Below, in pieces: positions 11,225 through 22,781 of a DNA stretch of 64,000 bases. The stretch comes from Lolium rigidum. Its lineage: Eukaryota; Streptophyta; Magnoliopsida; Poales; Poaceae. The notes under the pieces were generated by a model. That model saw only the letters and a program-made list of their open reading frames with translations. It had not been told where the DNA came from and did not search any database. The position numbers and the translations under genes are program-made. How positions within the stretch are numbered: the stretch's first letter is position 1; the number at the start of each line of letters is the position of its first letter. The stretch is from the NCBI RefSeq assembly GCF_022539505.1, contig NC_061514.1:333109090-333173089 (forward strand). The letters run 5' to 3'.

Positions 11225-13746
11225 ACCGTCCTTCTTCTCCATCCTCTAGCTCTGGCCATGGTTACTCCACCTCGTGGAGATGCCTCGCCGTGTCCGCTGC
11301 GCTGCTGCTGCGCCTAGCTAGCTGTGCTTGCTGTTGCGATGCTTGCTGTTGCTATGCTCGCTCAATTGCTTGCTGTTGCAACTCATGAGCTATTGCTCAT
11401 GAGCATGCTGTGGTGCTCTGTGTAATTTAGTAGCTCCTGTTGATTCTCTGTATACTATTCCGCTCCTGTGAATGCCATGAATTGCTCTTGGCTTGATCAT
11501 GCTGTGATGATCCTTGCCTTTGGCAAGTGCCGTACTCCGCATGTGCTATTATCTCGTGCTCTAATTCCTGGGCATGCTCAATTGAGCCTATCTGTTGTAT
11601 TATCAACTCCATCCTTTGATGGAGTGCTTCTGGATACTATTATAATGCCTGATGCCCTTATCTGTGATGCAATTGTTCAGTTATTTAAGTATCTGTTCAT
11701 GTGTTAATTGCTTAGAATGAGTTCTAGCATGCAGTAGCATGCTCTAGCAAGCTTCTGGTGTTCATATGATCACCGGCTGCTTGTAAAAGCCGCTCTTTGG
11801 TGTTTGTGCCTCACCGTTGCTCACTCGTGCTTGTGTGTGTATCACACGAAGCTTGGCCTCGATGTGTGATGTTGCTTGCTTGAGCAACCGCTGTTGCTTG
11901 CGATGATCGGCTAGATCATGAGTAAGTGTTCCGATTCATCGGTGATCTATCTCTTTCATTTATCTGTAAAGCTTATCCTTGTTTATTGGATAAATGAGAT
12001 GAACTGCTGGCAGTGATGACTCTTATAATTTGTTTAATTGAGCTAGAGGGATGCCAAATTAGTTGGGGACCCTAGCTCTACTTTGAACCCCACTTGGGGT
12101 GATGATGTAAGTACTGGCTTGGTGGTTTGACTGTTTTTGGTGGTTGAGGTGGCCTCAGCAGTCATTCTTGGCTGCCCAGGAAGCTCCCACCTTGTTGGCT
12201 GGCTGTGGCTTACCAAATGCTTTCTGGGTGATCCATTTATTGGATTGCCAGTAGCCCTTTTGATGTTGACAATATTAGTAGAAACTTGTATTTCTACCAT
12301 TCTGATGGTGTAGCTAGACTGTTAGGTGCTTGGTGACTTTGATTGGCTAATTAGGATCAAATCCATGATGGATTTCTCCGGTTGTGTCATCGTGTTGACA
12401 CAACCGAGTGTTCCCTTGGTTGTTTTCCTGCTAGCCTTTGCTTTATTTATCGGCACCAAATGGTTTTGCAACCAAGTGATGATATATCCAGGGTTTCCCA
12501 CCCTTATTTGATTCTCGTGATGCAAGTGTATGCTTATTTATGAGCAAAACAGGGTTTTGCTCAGAGTTGATCTTATTTATACCTCACTCCAGCTCCTAGA
12601 AAATGAGTGTTGGTGTAGAGGATTGCTTCGTGATGCTTGGTTTGCTTGTCCTTCTCCTCCTTACAAGCTTGTGGTGCTTTACTCCATCCGGTACTTGCTC
12701 ACGACTGACAGCTTCTTGGTGAAACTCGTCCCTGGATGATTTCTGATGGCTTGTGGTTTTTCCTGTTCTAAGTGTTCTTGGTGTTCTTGATGAACTTACC
12801 ACTGCTGCTGTCGATGGATGAACAAATGACTAGGGTTTGGCTCTGAAAAGGTTATATATGGTGCTCTCTTGCATCCCTGGTCGACAGCTCCTGCTTGTCC
12901 TCCTTAGTGACTCACTGTGTGTGTGTGCAGCATGCACACAGCCCTGTGAGCAGGCTGTGTGTGTGTGCTGTCAAGTGCTGTGCACCTGAACCTGGAACTT
13001 GGCTTTGGCCTGGATCAGCTCGGCCACATTGAGCTTATCTGCTCATTTCACCTTTCCATTTGATTTCTAACTTGCCAAGTGGCTTTGCCACTTGGCATAA
13101 CTTCTCTTTGTTGTGTTTTTGTGCAGGGATCAACAATGGCTCAAAAATGGACTTGGAATTCATCAAGTTCAAGATCAAATGAAGATGATCTTGTAGAATT
13201 TAGACTAGGATCATTAACTTGTAATTTTTCTTTATTTTTCTTTCTTCTATTCTGCCCATTTATGTAATGTGTTGTAATTCATTTATTTCCATTATGAATA
13301 ATGTAAAGACAATGTATCTTGTGTGTTATTCAATAAAGCTCAAGGTTTTCCCTAATGAGCTCCACTTTATTATAATTGTTCATCTAGTTTATTATTGATT
13401 AAATACTTAATGAATTTCCTCAATTGAATTACTTAAGGTAATTATTTAATGTTTGAATTTGAAATTCAAATTCAACCTTGGTTTGAATTCAACCATGTCA
13501 TATCATTTAGAATTCAATCATGTAAACTCTCCCCTCTCTTCTCAAAACCCTAAACTAGTGAAGTGAGATGCAAGTTTGTCGCACCCTCGAAACCCTAACC
13601 CTGTAAGGTGTCGAGAGAGAAACTTGTTCCCCTTCGATGCAGTTTTTGTTTAAAAGCGCGAAATTTCCCCAGAATTTGCTATGCAATGCACATCCCTTTC
13701 TAAAATCTACCCCTCGATCGTCTCTAAACCTGGGACATTACAACCT

Positions 13747-15266
13747 TGATGACCCACAAGTATAGGGGGTGTATCGTAGTATCTTCGATAAGTAAGAATG
13801 TCGATCCCAACGAGGAGCAGAAGGTGTTGACGAGCGGCTTTGATGAAGGATTCACCGTAAATGCTCACGGACAAGTATTCGTGGGGTTTTGATGTAATAG
13901 ATGAATAAAGTACGAGTAAGTAAAATGCGAGAGAAATAATTGCAGCGAGTGGCCCAATCCTTTTTAGCACAAAGGACAAGCCGGTTTGTTTACTTATAAT
14001 GACCAAACGTTCTCGAGGACACACGGGATTTTAGTCTAGTGCTTTCGCTACATACACACTGATTAATCTTCATTGTTTTGATAAGTGTTGTGTGGGTGAA
14101 CCTATGCTAATGTACCGCCCTTCCTAGGACTAATACATACTTGTGATTATACCCCTTGCAAGCATCCGCAACTACAAGAAAGTAATTAAGATAAATCTAA
14201 CCACGAACCTTAAACTCCGAGATCCTGCGATCCCTCCTCGCATCGATATACCAACGGGGGTTTAGGTTTCGTCACTCCGGCAACCCCGCAATTGGCAAAC
14301 GAGTACAAGATGCATTCCCCTAGGCCCATAAATGGTGAAGTGTCGTGTAGTCGACGTTCACACGACACCACTAGAAGAATAACACCACAACTTAAATATC
14401 ATAACATTGAATATTACTCAACCATAGTTCACTACTAACAATTAGACTTCACCCATGTCCTCAAGAACTAAACGAACTACTCACGAGACATCATATGGAA
14501 CATGATCGGAGGTGATATGATGATGAATAACAATCTGAACATAGACCTTGGTTCAATGGTTTCACTCAATAGCATAAACAACAAGTAGAAATCGAGATCG
14601 GGAGAGTTTCCCCTATCAAACAATCAAGATCAAACCCAAATTGCTACAGCGGTGACGATGTCCAGCGGTGGAGATGGCGGTGATGATGGTGGAGATGGTG
14701 ATGATGGTGATGGAGATGATGTCCAGCTCGATGGCGGTGACGATGGCGTCGATTTCCCCCTCCGGGGGGGAATTTCCCCGGCGGATTCCTGCCCGCCGGA
14801 GAGCTCTTTTCTCTCCGGTGTTCTCCGCCCCGCGGAGGCGGGCCGTAACCCTTCGTGAGGATTCCTCTCGTGGCTTAGGTCTTCGGGACGAAGGGTTTCG
14901 CGAAGAAAAGGAGGCGAAAGAGGCCGAGGGGCCCCACACCACATGGTGGCGCGGCCGAGCCATGGGCCGCGCCACCCTATGGTGTGGGCCCACCCTCGGG
15001 TCCAGACTGGCTCCCCTTCCGGCTTCCTCCGTCATCCGGAAAAATAGGATTTTCTGTAAAACTGCCTTCCACAGTTGATCTTCCGAAATATCGCATCCTG
15101 ACGGTGCTTTTTCCAGCAGAATCCTGACTCCGGTGCTCGATCTCCAAATAATCATGAAACATGCAAAATAGATGAAATAACATAAGTATTGTGTCCCAAT
15201 ATGAAATATATCAATGAATAATCAGCAAATTATGATATAAAATAGTGATGCAAATTGGACGTATCA
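13747..15266 (-). repeat. TE-B 3' LTR
   Basis: It starts TGATGACCCACAAGTATAGG on the plus strand and ends GGACGTATCA at 15266. It pairs with 22782-24299 in direct orientation. It contains a GAT/GGT-rich trinucleotide stretch (14652-14735) and a GC-rich part (14750-15010) where long spurious ORFs appear on both strands. Confidence 0.95.
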
Positions 15267-15281
15267 ACTCCCCCCAAGCTT
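15267..15281 (-). other. TE-B polypurine tract
   Basis: On the minus strand AAGCTTGGGGGGAGT directly precedes the 3' LTR. The G run next to the LTR is the expected plus-strand primer. Confidence 0.85.
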
Positions 15282-17043
15282 AGACTTCGCTTGTCCCCAA
15301 GCGAGACTGAACTCGTAAACGAGTCCACATGTTTATGGAGTGAAGAGTCGATAAATAAAATACGGACAAGAAGCATCATATTCATTCACACAAGACATTA
15401 TAGTAAACAACTTCCTCATATAATTCAACTTGAAACAAGTATAAGGTAATCACAAATAAAGGTGCATAAGGAATCATAATTGGTGATGGCAAACTTTGTT
15501 CTTGGTCAGAGAACAGTTAACAGATTATACTTATCTATTGAGCAGCGCTCTCATATTAAAGCTTATGGTAAACTTGCATACTCAATCATATTAATAATTG
15601 ATGACTTTCAAAGCTATATTCGTTCAGGTAAAACTTGTACTAAACAAGAAAGAGTAAAGACATGATGAAACAAATCACAATATAATAGTTTGATCACAAC
15701 AACTCAAATGCTTGCTTGAGATGGAGGGAAATAGGTTTACTGACTCAACATAAAGTAAAAGACAGGCCCTTCGCAGAGGGAAGCAGAGATTAAATCATGT
15801 GCTAGAGCTTTTCAGTTTTGAAATCATATAAAGAGAACAAAAGTAAAGTTTTGAGAGGTGTTTGTTGTTATCAACGACTGGTAGCGGGTACTCTAACCCC
15901 CTTGCCAAACAGACCTCCAAAGAGCGGCTCCCATGAAGGACGTTATCTCTACCAGCAAGGTAGATCATCACTCTTCTCTTTTGTTTACACATGTACTTTT
16001 AGTTTATTTAAGGATGACACTCCCCCCAACCTTTGCTTACACAAGCCATGGCTAACCGAATCCTCGGGTGCCTTCCAACAATCTCATACCATGGAGAAGT
16101 GTCTATTGCAAAATTAAGTTGCTTACTGATGAATCAGGGCAAAACATGTGAAGAGAATTATTAATGAAAGTTAATTAATTGGGGCTGGGAACCCCGTTGC
16201 CAGCTCTTATTGCAAAATTATAGGATAAGTGGATGAAGCCACTAGTCCTTTAGTGGAGGCTGCCTAACAAGACTCGAAAGATAAAACACCACATACTTCC
16301 TCATGAGCTATAAAACATTGACACAAATAAGAAGTAATAAGTTTTGAATTGTTTAAAGGTAGCACATGAAGTATTTACTTGGAATGGCGAGAAAATACCA
16401 TGCAGATAGGTAGATATGGTGGACACAAATGGCATAGGTTTAGGTTCGGGTTTGGATGCACGAGAAGTATTCCCTCTCAAGTACGAGTCTTTGGCTAGCA
16501 AGGTTAATTAGCAAGCATAAGAGTTGAGGGAAACAAACAAATATACATGCGATAGAAACAATCATGCATCTTACTTGTAAGCACAAACAGTTTTAACTTT
16601 AGAATACTAAGCTAAGAACTGATAAGAAAGATAATAACATCTTCTACATGTATTTCCTCTATTCTTCTTAAACTCAAAGTGTTGTTGCTATTGACCATTG
16701 CTAAGTTTGCCAAAACCAAATAGATTTACTCGATGCTCCCAAAGTGGTACCAATACTAAAATCAAGATCAATCATATAGTAGAAATTGCAAACTAAAATA
16801 AGGTGTGCAATATGTAAATGATAAGACTTCTCATTAATATTCCATAACGATAACTCACACCAAGGGATACATAGACAAACTAAAGGAGAGATACTTCCAC
16901 AATGCAACCCATCTCATACGATAACTTCCCTACTCATGATATGACACTACTTGATAGTAAAAAGTAAAAGGTAATGATAATGTGATACCGCGGCACTCCC
17001 CCAAGCTTGGAATAAACCAAGGGGATGCAATACCGATGATGAA
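15282..17043 (-). other. TE-B untranslated region between the extra ORF and the 3' LTR
   Basis: No ORF with recognisable content. Parts of this stretch are clearly similar to 60360-61310 of TE-E, for example the segments around 15725-15815 versus 60375-60470 and 16420-16500 versus 61210-61295. It is therefore a conserved 3' noncoding region shared by the two Athila-like families. A second copy of the CCCCAAGCTT polypurine-like motif occurs near 16997-17008. Confidence 0.7.
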
Positions 17044-17601
17044 TTACTCCTTTGGCGATGGTGGTGATGAATTCCTGACAAGCTTCTCAATAAGCTCATG
17101 AAGCTCATCAATCCTGTATATGAGGTTGCGAATCATCTCCGAATTGTGCTCGACGCGGTTAAGAAGTCTGTCCGACGACGAGTCCCAACTCTTGGAGTTA
17201 TTTCCCCAACCTTCAGCCTTCGGGCTCCGTCTTTCCCGCATTGTTAGAACGATCTATATCCCAATTGCTAGGCAGATGCTGCCTTGGGAGTCCTTTCAAT
17301 TTGATTATTGTAGATTAGATTGTGGAAAGGATGGTGAATGCCTGAAGAAGATGTCCTTGGAGCTAGGTAATGGCGGGGAAGTCCTCCTCTGGTCCTAATT
17401 CGTGCGCTCTTCTTGGCGTTGAGCGAGTTTGTCACCACTTCGACGCTTGCAATGGTGGTGCGTGGGTGCTCTTGCGGGACTTCTTCGACTTCCTCTTCAT
17501 CCTCCTTTGCTTCTTCCTTGACGCTCTTGTCCTCTTCTTTCCACTCACGATCCTCGATTATCTTTATCCGGAAACTCCTTGCCCTTGTTCTTGGAGACCA
17601 T
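17044..17601 (-). pseudogene. TE-B extra ORF downstream of integrase, unknown function
   Basis: The start is the ATG at 17601 (MVSKNKGKEF). Frames then change at least twice. The middle part (17654-17268 frame) has an acidic stretch with KEEAKEDEEEVEEV and then an arginine-rich segment. The last part (17241-17044) reads as a regular helix with hydrophobic repeats (LLNRVEHNSEMIRNLIYRID and on to LIEKLVRNSS) and ends at 17044, suggesting a coiled coil. The whole would be roughly 190-200 residues. Athila elements may carry an envelope-like ORF at this place, but I see no signal peptide or membrane segment here, so that role is not supported. Confidence 0.5.
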
Positions 17602-17936
17602 GGTGCCTCTAAACCGAAAACAGATCCCGGCGTAAACAGCTCGAAACAAAACACGTCGAGAAAACGATATACGGACCTCCAGGGGTCCGGGGGATTTTAT
17701 AATAAAAATTTTCGGAACAAACGGAAACTACCGGGTCGAACCGTAGTCGGAAAGGGGCGACGAGGCGGCCGGACGCGTAGGTCGGCGCGGCCTGAGGTCA
17801 GGCCGCGCCGGCCTATGGTGGCACGCCCTCGTGCGTCCTTTCCACTCCGTTTCGAACTCGTAATTTTTCATATTTTCCAAAAACAACAAAAATAATGTTC
17901 GGAAAGTAAATCGCGAACCTTTCATTACCAGTACTG
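17602..17936 (-). other. TE-B spacer between integrase and the extra ORF
   Basis: About 330 nt with a GC-rich core (17750-17850). No supported ORF. Confidence 0.5.
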
Positions 17937-20900
17937 TTACCTATTCAAAGTCGAGTTCTGCGGATCGTCAATTTGTCCCTTGATGAAAGCCTCCGGTGTT
18001 TCCACTCGAATAATATCAACATCAACATTATAAGAATCACCTGAGATATAATGCTTGAGTCTTTGTCCATTCACCACTTGCGTAGCATTGCCTTGGAGAG
18101 AGCTAATTTTGATTGCTCCTGAACGATACACCTCCTCAACAACATATGGTCCTTCCCATTTCGAGAGCAATTTCCCTGCAAAGAATCTGAGACGAGACCG
18201 ATACAATAGGACTTTATCCCCAATATTAAACTCTCTTTTGATGATCCTTCTATCATGCCATTTTTTAACTTTTTCTTTAAAGAGTTTAGCATTTTCATAA
18301 GCTTCACTTCTCCATTCATCTAGAGAACTTAATTGTAGCAATCTCTTATCACCAGCAAGTTTAGGATCTTTATTTAATTCTCTAACGACTCGATAAGCTT
18401 TGTGTTCTAGTTCTAAAGGTAAATGACAAGCTTTTCCGTAAACCATTTTATAAGGTGATATTCCCATGGTGTTTTTATAAGCAGCTTCTATAAGCCCATA
18501 GTGCGTCTTTCAATTTACTAGCCCAATTCTTTCTAGATTTATTAACGGTTTTCTGTAAGATAGATTTAATTTCTCTATTTGATAGTTCTACTTGACCACT
18601 ACTTTGAGGGTGATAAGCGGAAGCAATTCTATGATTAATACCATACTTAGCAAGAGTTTTTCTAAAACCTCCATGAATAAAATGAGAACCTCCATCACTC
18701 ATAATATATCTAGGTACTCCAAATCTAGGAAAAATAACATCTAAAAGCATTTTTAAAGAGGTCTCACCATCAGCACTTTTTGTAGGTATGGCTTCCACCC
18801 ATTTAGTAACATAATCAACAGCAACAAGTATATGAGTGTTACCTTTTGAAGAGGGAAAAGTTCCCATGAAGTCAAATCCCCAACAATCAAACGGTTTAAT
18901 AACAAGAGTATAATTCATAGGCATTTCATTGCGTCTGGAGATATTACCAACCCTTTGACATTCATCACAAGATAAAATAAACTTCCTTGCATCTTTGAAG
19001 AGAGTTGGCCAATAAAAACCTGATTGCGTAACCTTTTGCGGTTCTATCTCCCAGGCGTGATGTCCTCCATAAGCACTCGCCATGACATTTACTCAATATC
19101 TCTTGTTGTTCATATTCGGGAACACACCTTCGCATAATACCATCCACTCCTTCTTTATATAAGTGTGGGTCATCCCGTAAATAATGCCTCAAGTCATAAA
19201 AGAATTTCCTCCTCTACTGACATGAAAAGGTTGGAGGCAAGTACTTGGAAACAATAAAGTTAGCATAATCAGCATACCAAGGACTGTCTCGCGAACTCAC
19301 CTTTATTACAAACTAATTGTTCATTTGGAAAGCTATCATTAACGAGAACAGGATCATAAGCAATATATTCCAATCTAGACAAATTATCAACAACAGGATT
19401 ATCAGCACCTTTCCTATCTACAATATGTAAATCAAATTCTTGCAAAAGAAGTACCCATCTAATAAGCCTTGGCTTAGCATCTTTCTTTGTCATAAGGTAT
19501 CTAATTGCAAGCATGATCAGTATGAATTGTGACTTTTGAATCAACAATATAAGATCTAAATTTATCACAAGCAAAGACTACAGCTAACAATTCTTTTTCA
19601 GTAGTAGCATAATTTCTTTGAGCAAGCATCAAGAGTCTTGCTAGCATAATGAATAACATTTAATTTTTTATCTACTCGTCGTCCAAGAACAGCGCCTACA
19701 ACAAAATCACTAGCATCACACATAATTTCAAAGGGTAAATTCCAATCGGAGGTTCAACTATAGGAGCAGCTTGTTAAGGCTTTCTTTAGAGTTTCAAAAG
19801 CTTCCTTACAATCATCATCAAAAACAAAAGGTACATCTTTTTGAAGAAGATTAGTAAGAGGCTTTGAAATCTTGGAGAAATCTTTAATAAATCTCCTATA
19901 AAACCCAACATGACCAAGAACACTACGAATACCTTTAACATCCCTTGGATAGGGCATCTTCTCAATAGCTTCAACTTTAGCTCTATCAACTTCGATACCT
20001 CTCTCGTAAATTTTATGTCCCAATACAATTCCTTCATTAACCATAAAGTGGCATTTCTCCCAATTAAGAACAAGGTTAGTTTCTTCACATCTCCGCAAAA
20101 CTTTATCAAGGTTTCGCAAGCAACTATCAAAAGAATTCCCGTAGACAGAAAAATCATCCATGAATACTTCCACAATACTCTCACAAAAACCATGAAAAAT
20201 AGCAGACATGCATCTTTGAAAAGTAGCAGGAGCATTACATAAACCAAAAGGCATACGCCTATAAGCATAAGTTCCATAGGGACAAGTAAAAGTGGTTTTC
20301 TCTTGATCTTTAGTTTTAACAGCAATTTGCGAAAAGCCAGAATAACCATCAAGGAAACAAAAATGAGTATTTTTAGATAACCTTTCTAGCATTTGATCAA
20401 TAAATGGTAAAGGGTAATGATCTTTTTTAGTAACTTTATTAACTTTTCGATAATCAATGCACATTCTATACCCTACAACTACTCTTTGAGGTATGAGCTC
20501 ATCATTATCATTAGGCACAACAAGCCATTCCTCCTTTCTTAGGAACGCAATGCACAGGACTAACCCATCTACTATCAGCAATAGGATATATAATACCAGC
20601 TTCAAGAAGTCGTAATACCTCATTTCTTACCACATCCTTCATCTTGGGAATTAGACGACGCCGAGGTTCAACAACAGGCTTCGCATCATCTTCCATATTA
20701 ATGGCGTGTTGGCAAATAGAGGGAGAAATCCCCTTCAAGTCATCAAGAGTATAGCCAATAGCACCTCGGTGTTTCTTCAATATTTGCAATAATCTTTCTT
20801 CTTCAAACTCAGTAAGATTAGAACTAATAATAACATGATATATTTTCTTATCATCAATATGAGCATATTTAAGATTATCAGGCAAAGGCTTTAAATCAAA

Positions 20901-21600
20901 AACAGGATCTTCCTTTGGTGGCGGTGTTGTACCCAAGTCTTCCACCGTAAATCATGCTTGAGAATAAGTTGGCGAAGAAAAATCTCCTCAAGCTCATCTC
21001 TTTCTTTCCTAAAAACTTCACTCTCGCTATCCTCCAAATGTTGCTGCAAAGGATTATTAGGAACAAGAACAATAGATGCACATTGCTCCATTTTAAAATC
21101 ATTACTAGGCAAATCAGCTTTATAAGGAGTTTTAGTAAATTTAGAGAAGTTAAACTCATAAGATTCACAAGCAAATTTAGTCAAAATTTTCTCTTTCTTG
21201 CAATCTATAATAGCTCCACAAGTATTTAGAAAAGATCTACCAAAAATGATAGGACAATAATCACTAGCAGCAGAACCAAGTACCAAAAACTCAACAGGAT
21301 ATTTAATCTTACCACATAGAACTTCCACATCTCGAACAATACCAATTGGAGAAATAGTTTCTCTATTAGCCAGCTGAATAACCACATCAATATCTTCAAG
21401 TTCACAAGAATCAATTTCGTGCATAATCTCCGTGTAAAGCTCATAAGGTATAGCACTAACACTTGCACCAATATCGCATAAACCATAATAGCAATGATCA
21501 CCAATTTTAACAGATAGCATAGGAACACTAGCTTGTTTGGGTTTATGAGGATGTGAAACAATATTAGAAGCATCTTCACGTGAAAATAATATGACCATCC
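17937..21600 (-). pseudogene. pol: TE-B pol: protease, RT, RNase H and integrase, frameshifted
   Basis: The protease lies at 21598-20900, with DIGASVSAIP in place of the usual D-T/L-G-A-S and a later FGRSFLNTCGAIID. RT runs from about 20900 to 19754, with RYRKVN-like YRMCIDYRKVNK, MPFGLCNAPATFQR and the catalytic VFMDDFSVYG. RNase H is partly preserved to 19269 ([15 protein letters not shown]). The integrase zinc-binding part is near 19150-18950. The core (19083-18475) contains [24 protein letters not shown] and [13 protein letters not shown], with the three acidic residues in place. The C-terminal domain (18467-17937) contains PYKMVYGKACHLPLELEHKA, an Athila-type signature. Frame changes near 20600, 19750-19570, 19080 and 18470 disrupt it. 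Confidence 0.88.
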
Positions 21601-21625
21601 TCTACATTTTCAAGTCACAAGATCT

Positions 21626-22664
21626 TTAACTATGGCAACAAAGAAGTTCAACTTTTATTTGTTCTTCGAGTTCCCTAGGTTTCTTTTCACTTTTATGAAC
21701 CGCACTATTTATAACAGAGTACTCTTTCATTTTAGCAGGGAAAGGAGTTTTTTCAATATAAGCTTCAGGAATAACATGATCAACAGTTTCAACTACTACG
21801 CACTTATTAATAGATGAATCAATTTTATCTTTATACGGTTCATGATACTTATCAAAATTCTTCTTAGGCAATTCATAATGAGAGGCAAAAGCTTTATAAA
21901 GGTTTGCAGCAACTTGAGAATCAAGACCATATGTAGCACTCATATTACGAAATGTATCGGTATCCATAAAAGCTTCAATGCATTTATACTCATAAATTAT
22001 ACTCGATTCTCTATCTTTGTCGTTCTCCCAACCTTCAGTATTTTCTTGGATCCGATCAAGAAGGTCCCTTTTAAACTCTTCTTTATTGCGCGTAAATGAT
22101 CCAGTAACAAGAAGTATCCAAGCAAGGTCTTGTCTTGAAAAGAAAGTCTTGCATAGAAATTATCAATAATAACATTACCAGGAAGCTCATGAATGGGGCA
22201 TTTGAGCATTAAAGACTTCAATCTCCCCCAAGCTTGGGCAATACTCTCTCCATCATGAGGCCAGAAATTATATATGCGGTTCCGATCTTTGTGAATTTCA
22301 CTTGGAGGATAAAATTTGGAATAAAATAAAGGCACAATGTCCTCCCAATCAAGAGAATCACCATTCTTCAAGCAATTTATACCAATGCGCCGCTTACCGG
22401 ACATCGATATAGAGAATAGCTTCTTCCTAACTTCATTCATAGCAATACCTGCACACTTGAATAACCCGCATAATTCATGCAAAAACAAGTAAATGATCAC
22501 CAGGATGGACAGCTTCCATCCCCTTCATAGCGGTTATCCATAACATGTTCAATAATTTTCGTAGGTATTTTATATGGTATTACTTCCTCACTCGGCGCCT
22601 CATCCACTACCGTTGCAGTAGTAGTAGATTTCCCAAATAGAAATTGAAGAGAAGATCTCTCCAT
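21626..22664 (-). pseudogene. gag: TE-B gag, frameshifted
   Basis: The start is taken at the ATG at 22664 (MERSSLQFLFGKSTTTATVV), about 90 nt after the primer binding site. The capsid region (22500-21997 frame) contains SLDWEDIVPLFYSKFYPPSE and SIAQAWGRLKSLMLKCP, characteristic of Athila-type gag. The C-terminal part (21967-21626) contains YGLDSQVAANLYKAF and then reads toward the protease. There are at least two frame changes. I saw no zinc knuckle, and in this lineage one is often weak or absent. Confidence 0.8.
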
Positions 22665-22751
22665 AATGACTTATAGCAAGTAGGCGTAAATAAAATCAGC
22701 ACAAACAAGTAAAGGTTTTCCTTACCAATTCCACTTACCAATAGCGCTTCA

Positions 22752-22768
22752 CCCCCGGCAACGGCGCC
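22752..22768 (-). other. TE-B primer binding site
   Basis: On the minus strand this reads GGCGCCGTTGCCGGGGG, 13 nt inside the 5' LTR. Athila-type elements are known to use a near-identical site matching tRNA-Asp. The final base differs from the form I remember. Confidence 0.8.
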
Positions 22769-22781
22769 TGTAAAATAGTCT

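Larger units (their letters stand above)
1..13742 (-). mobile_element. TE-A: Ty3/gypsy retrotransposon, Tekay/Del-like, left end outside the window
   Basis: Bases 1-2570 and 11151-13742 are the same sequence in direct orientation with small differences, and minus-strand gag and pol lie between them. The order on the minus strand is 5' LTR (8724-13742), primer binding site (8708-8719), an extra ORF, gag, protease, RT, RNase H, integrase, a C-terminal tail, a polypurine tract and the 3' LTR (2570 downward, leaving the window at base 1). The integrase followed by a tail resembling Tekay/Del chromoviruses, together with very long LTRs, suggests that clade; this is inference. All coding parts are frameshifted, so the copy is not autonomous as sequenced. 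Confidence 0.9.
8724..13742 (-). repeat. TE-A 5' LTR, about 5.0 kb
   Basis: The right 2592 bases (11151-13742) match the left LTR. The left end is set by the primer binding site next to it. On the minus strand it starts TGTAATGTCCC (13742) and ends GGTCACCA (8724), giving TG...CA termini. It includes a GC-rich stretch (10690-11180), a CT microsatellite (11199-11224), AT-rich parts and a 71-bp tandem duplication. Several short ORFs on both strands have no family resemblance and are not called as genes. Confidence 0.85.

Noticed and set aside
10697..11249. Long ORFs on both strands in the GC-rich part of the TE-A LTR
   Set aside because: Low-complexity Arg/Gly/Ala-rich products, overlapping on both strands, not preserved between the LTR copies, no family resemblance.
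14616..15155. ORFs of up to 179 codons in the TE-B LTR
   Set aside because: Arise from trinucleotide repeat and GC-rich sequence, differ between the LTR copies, no homology.
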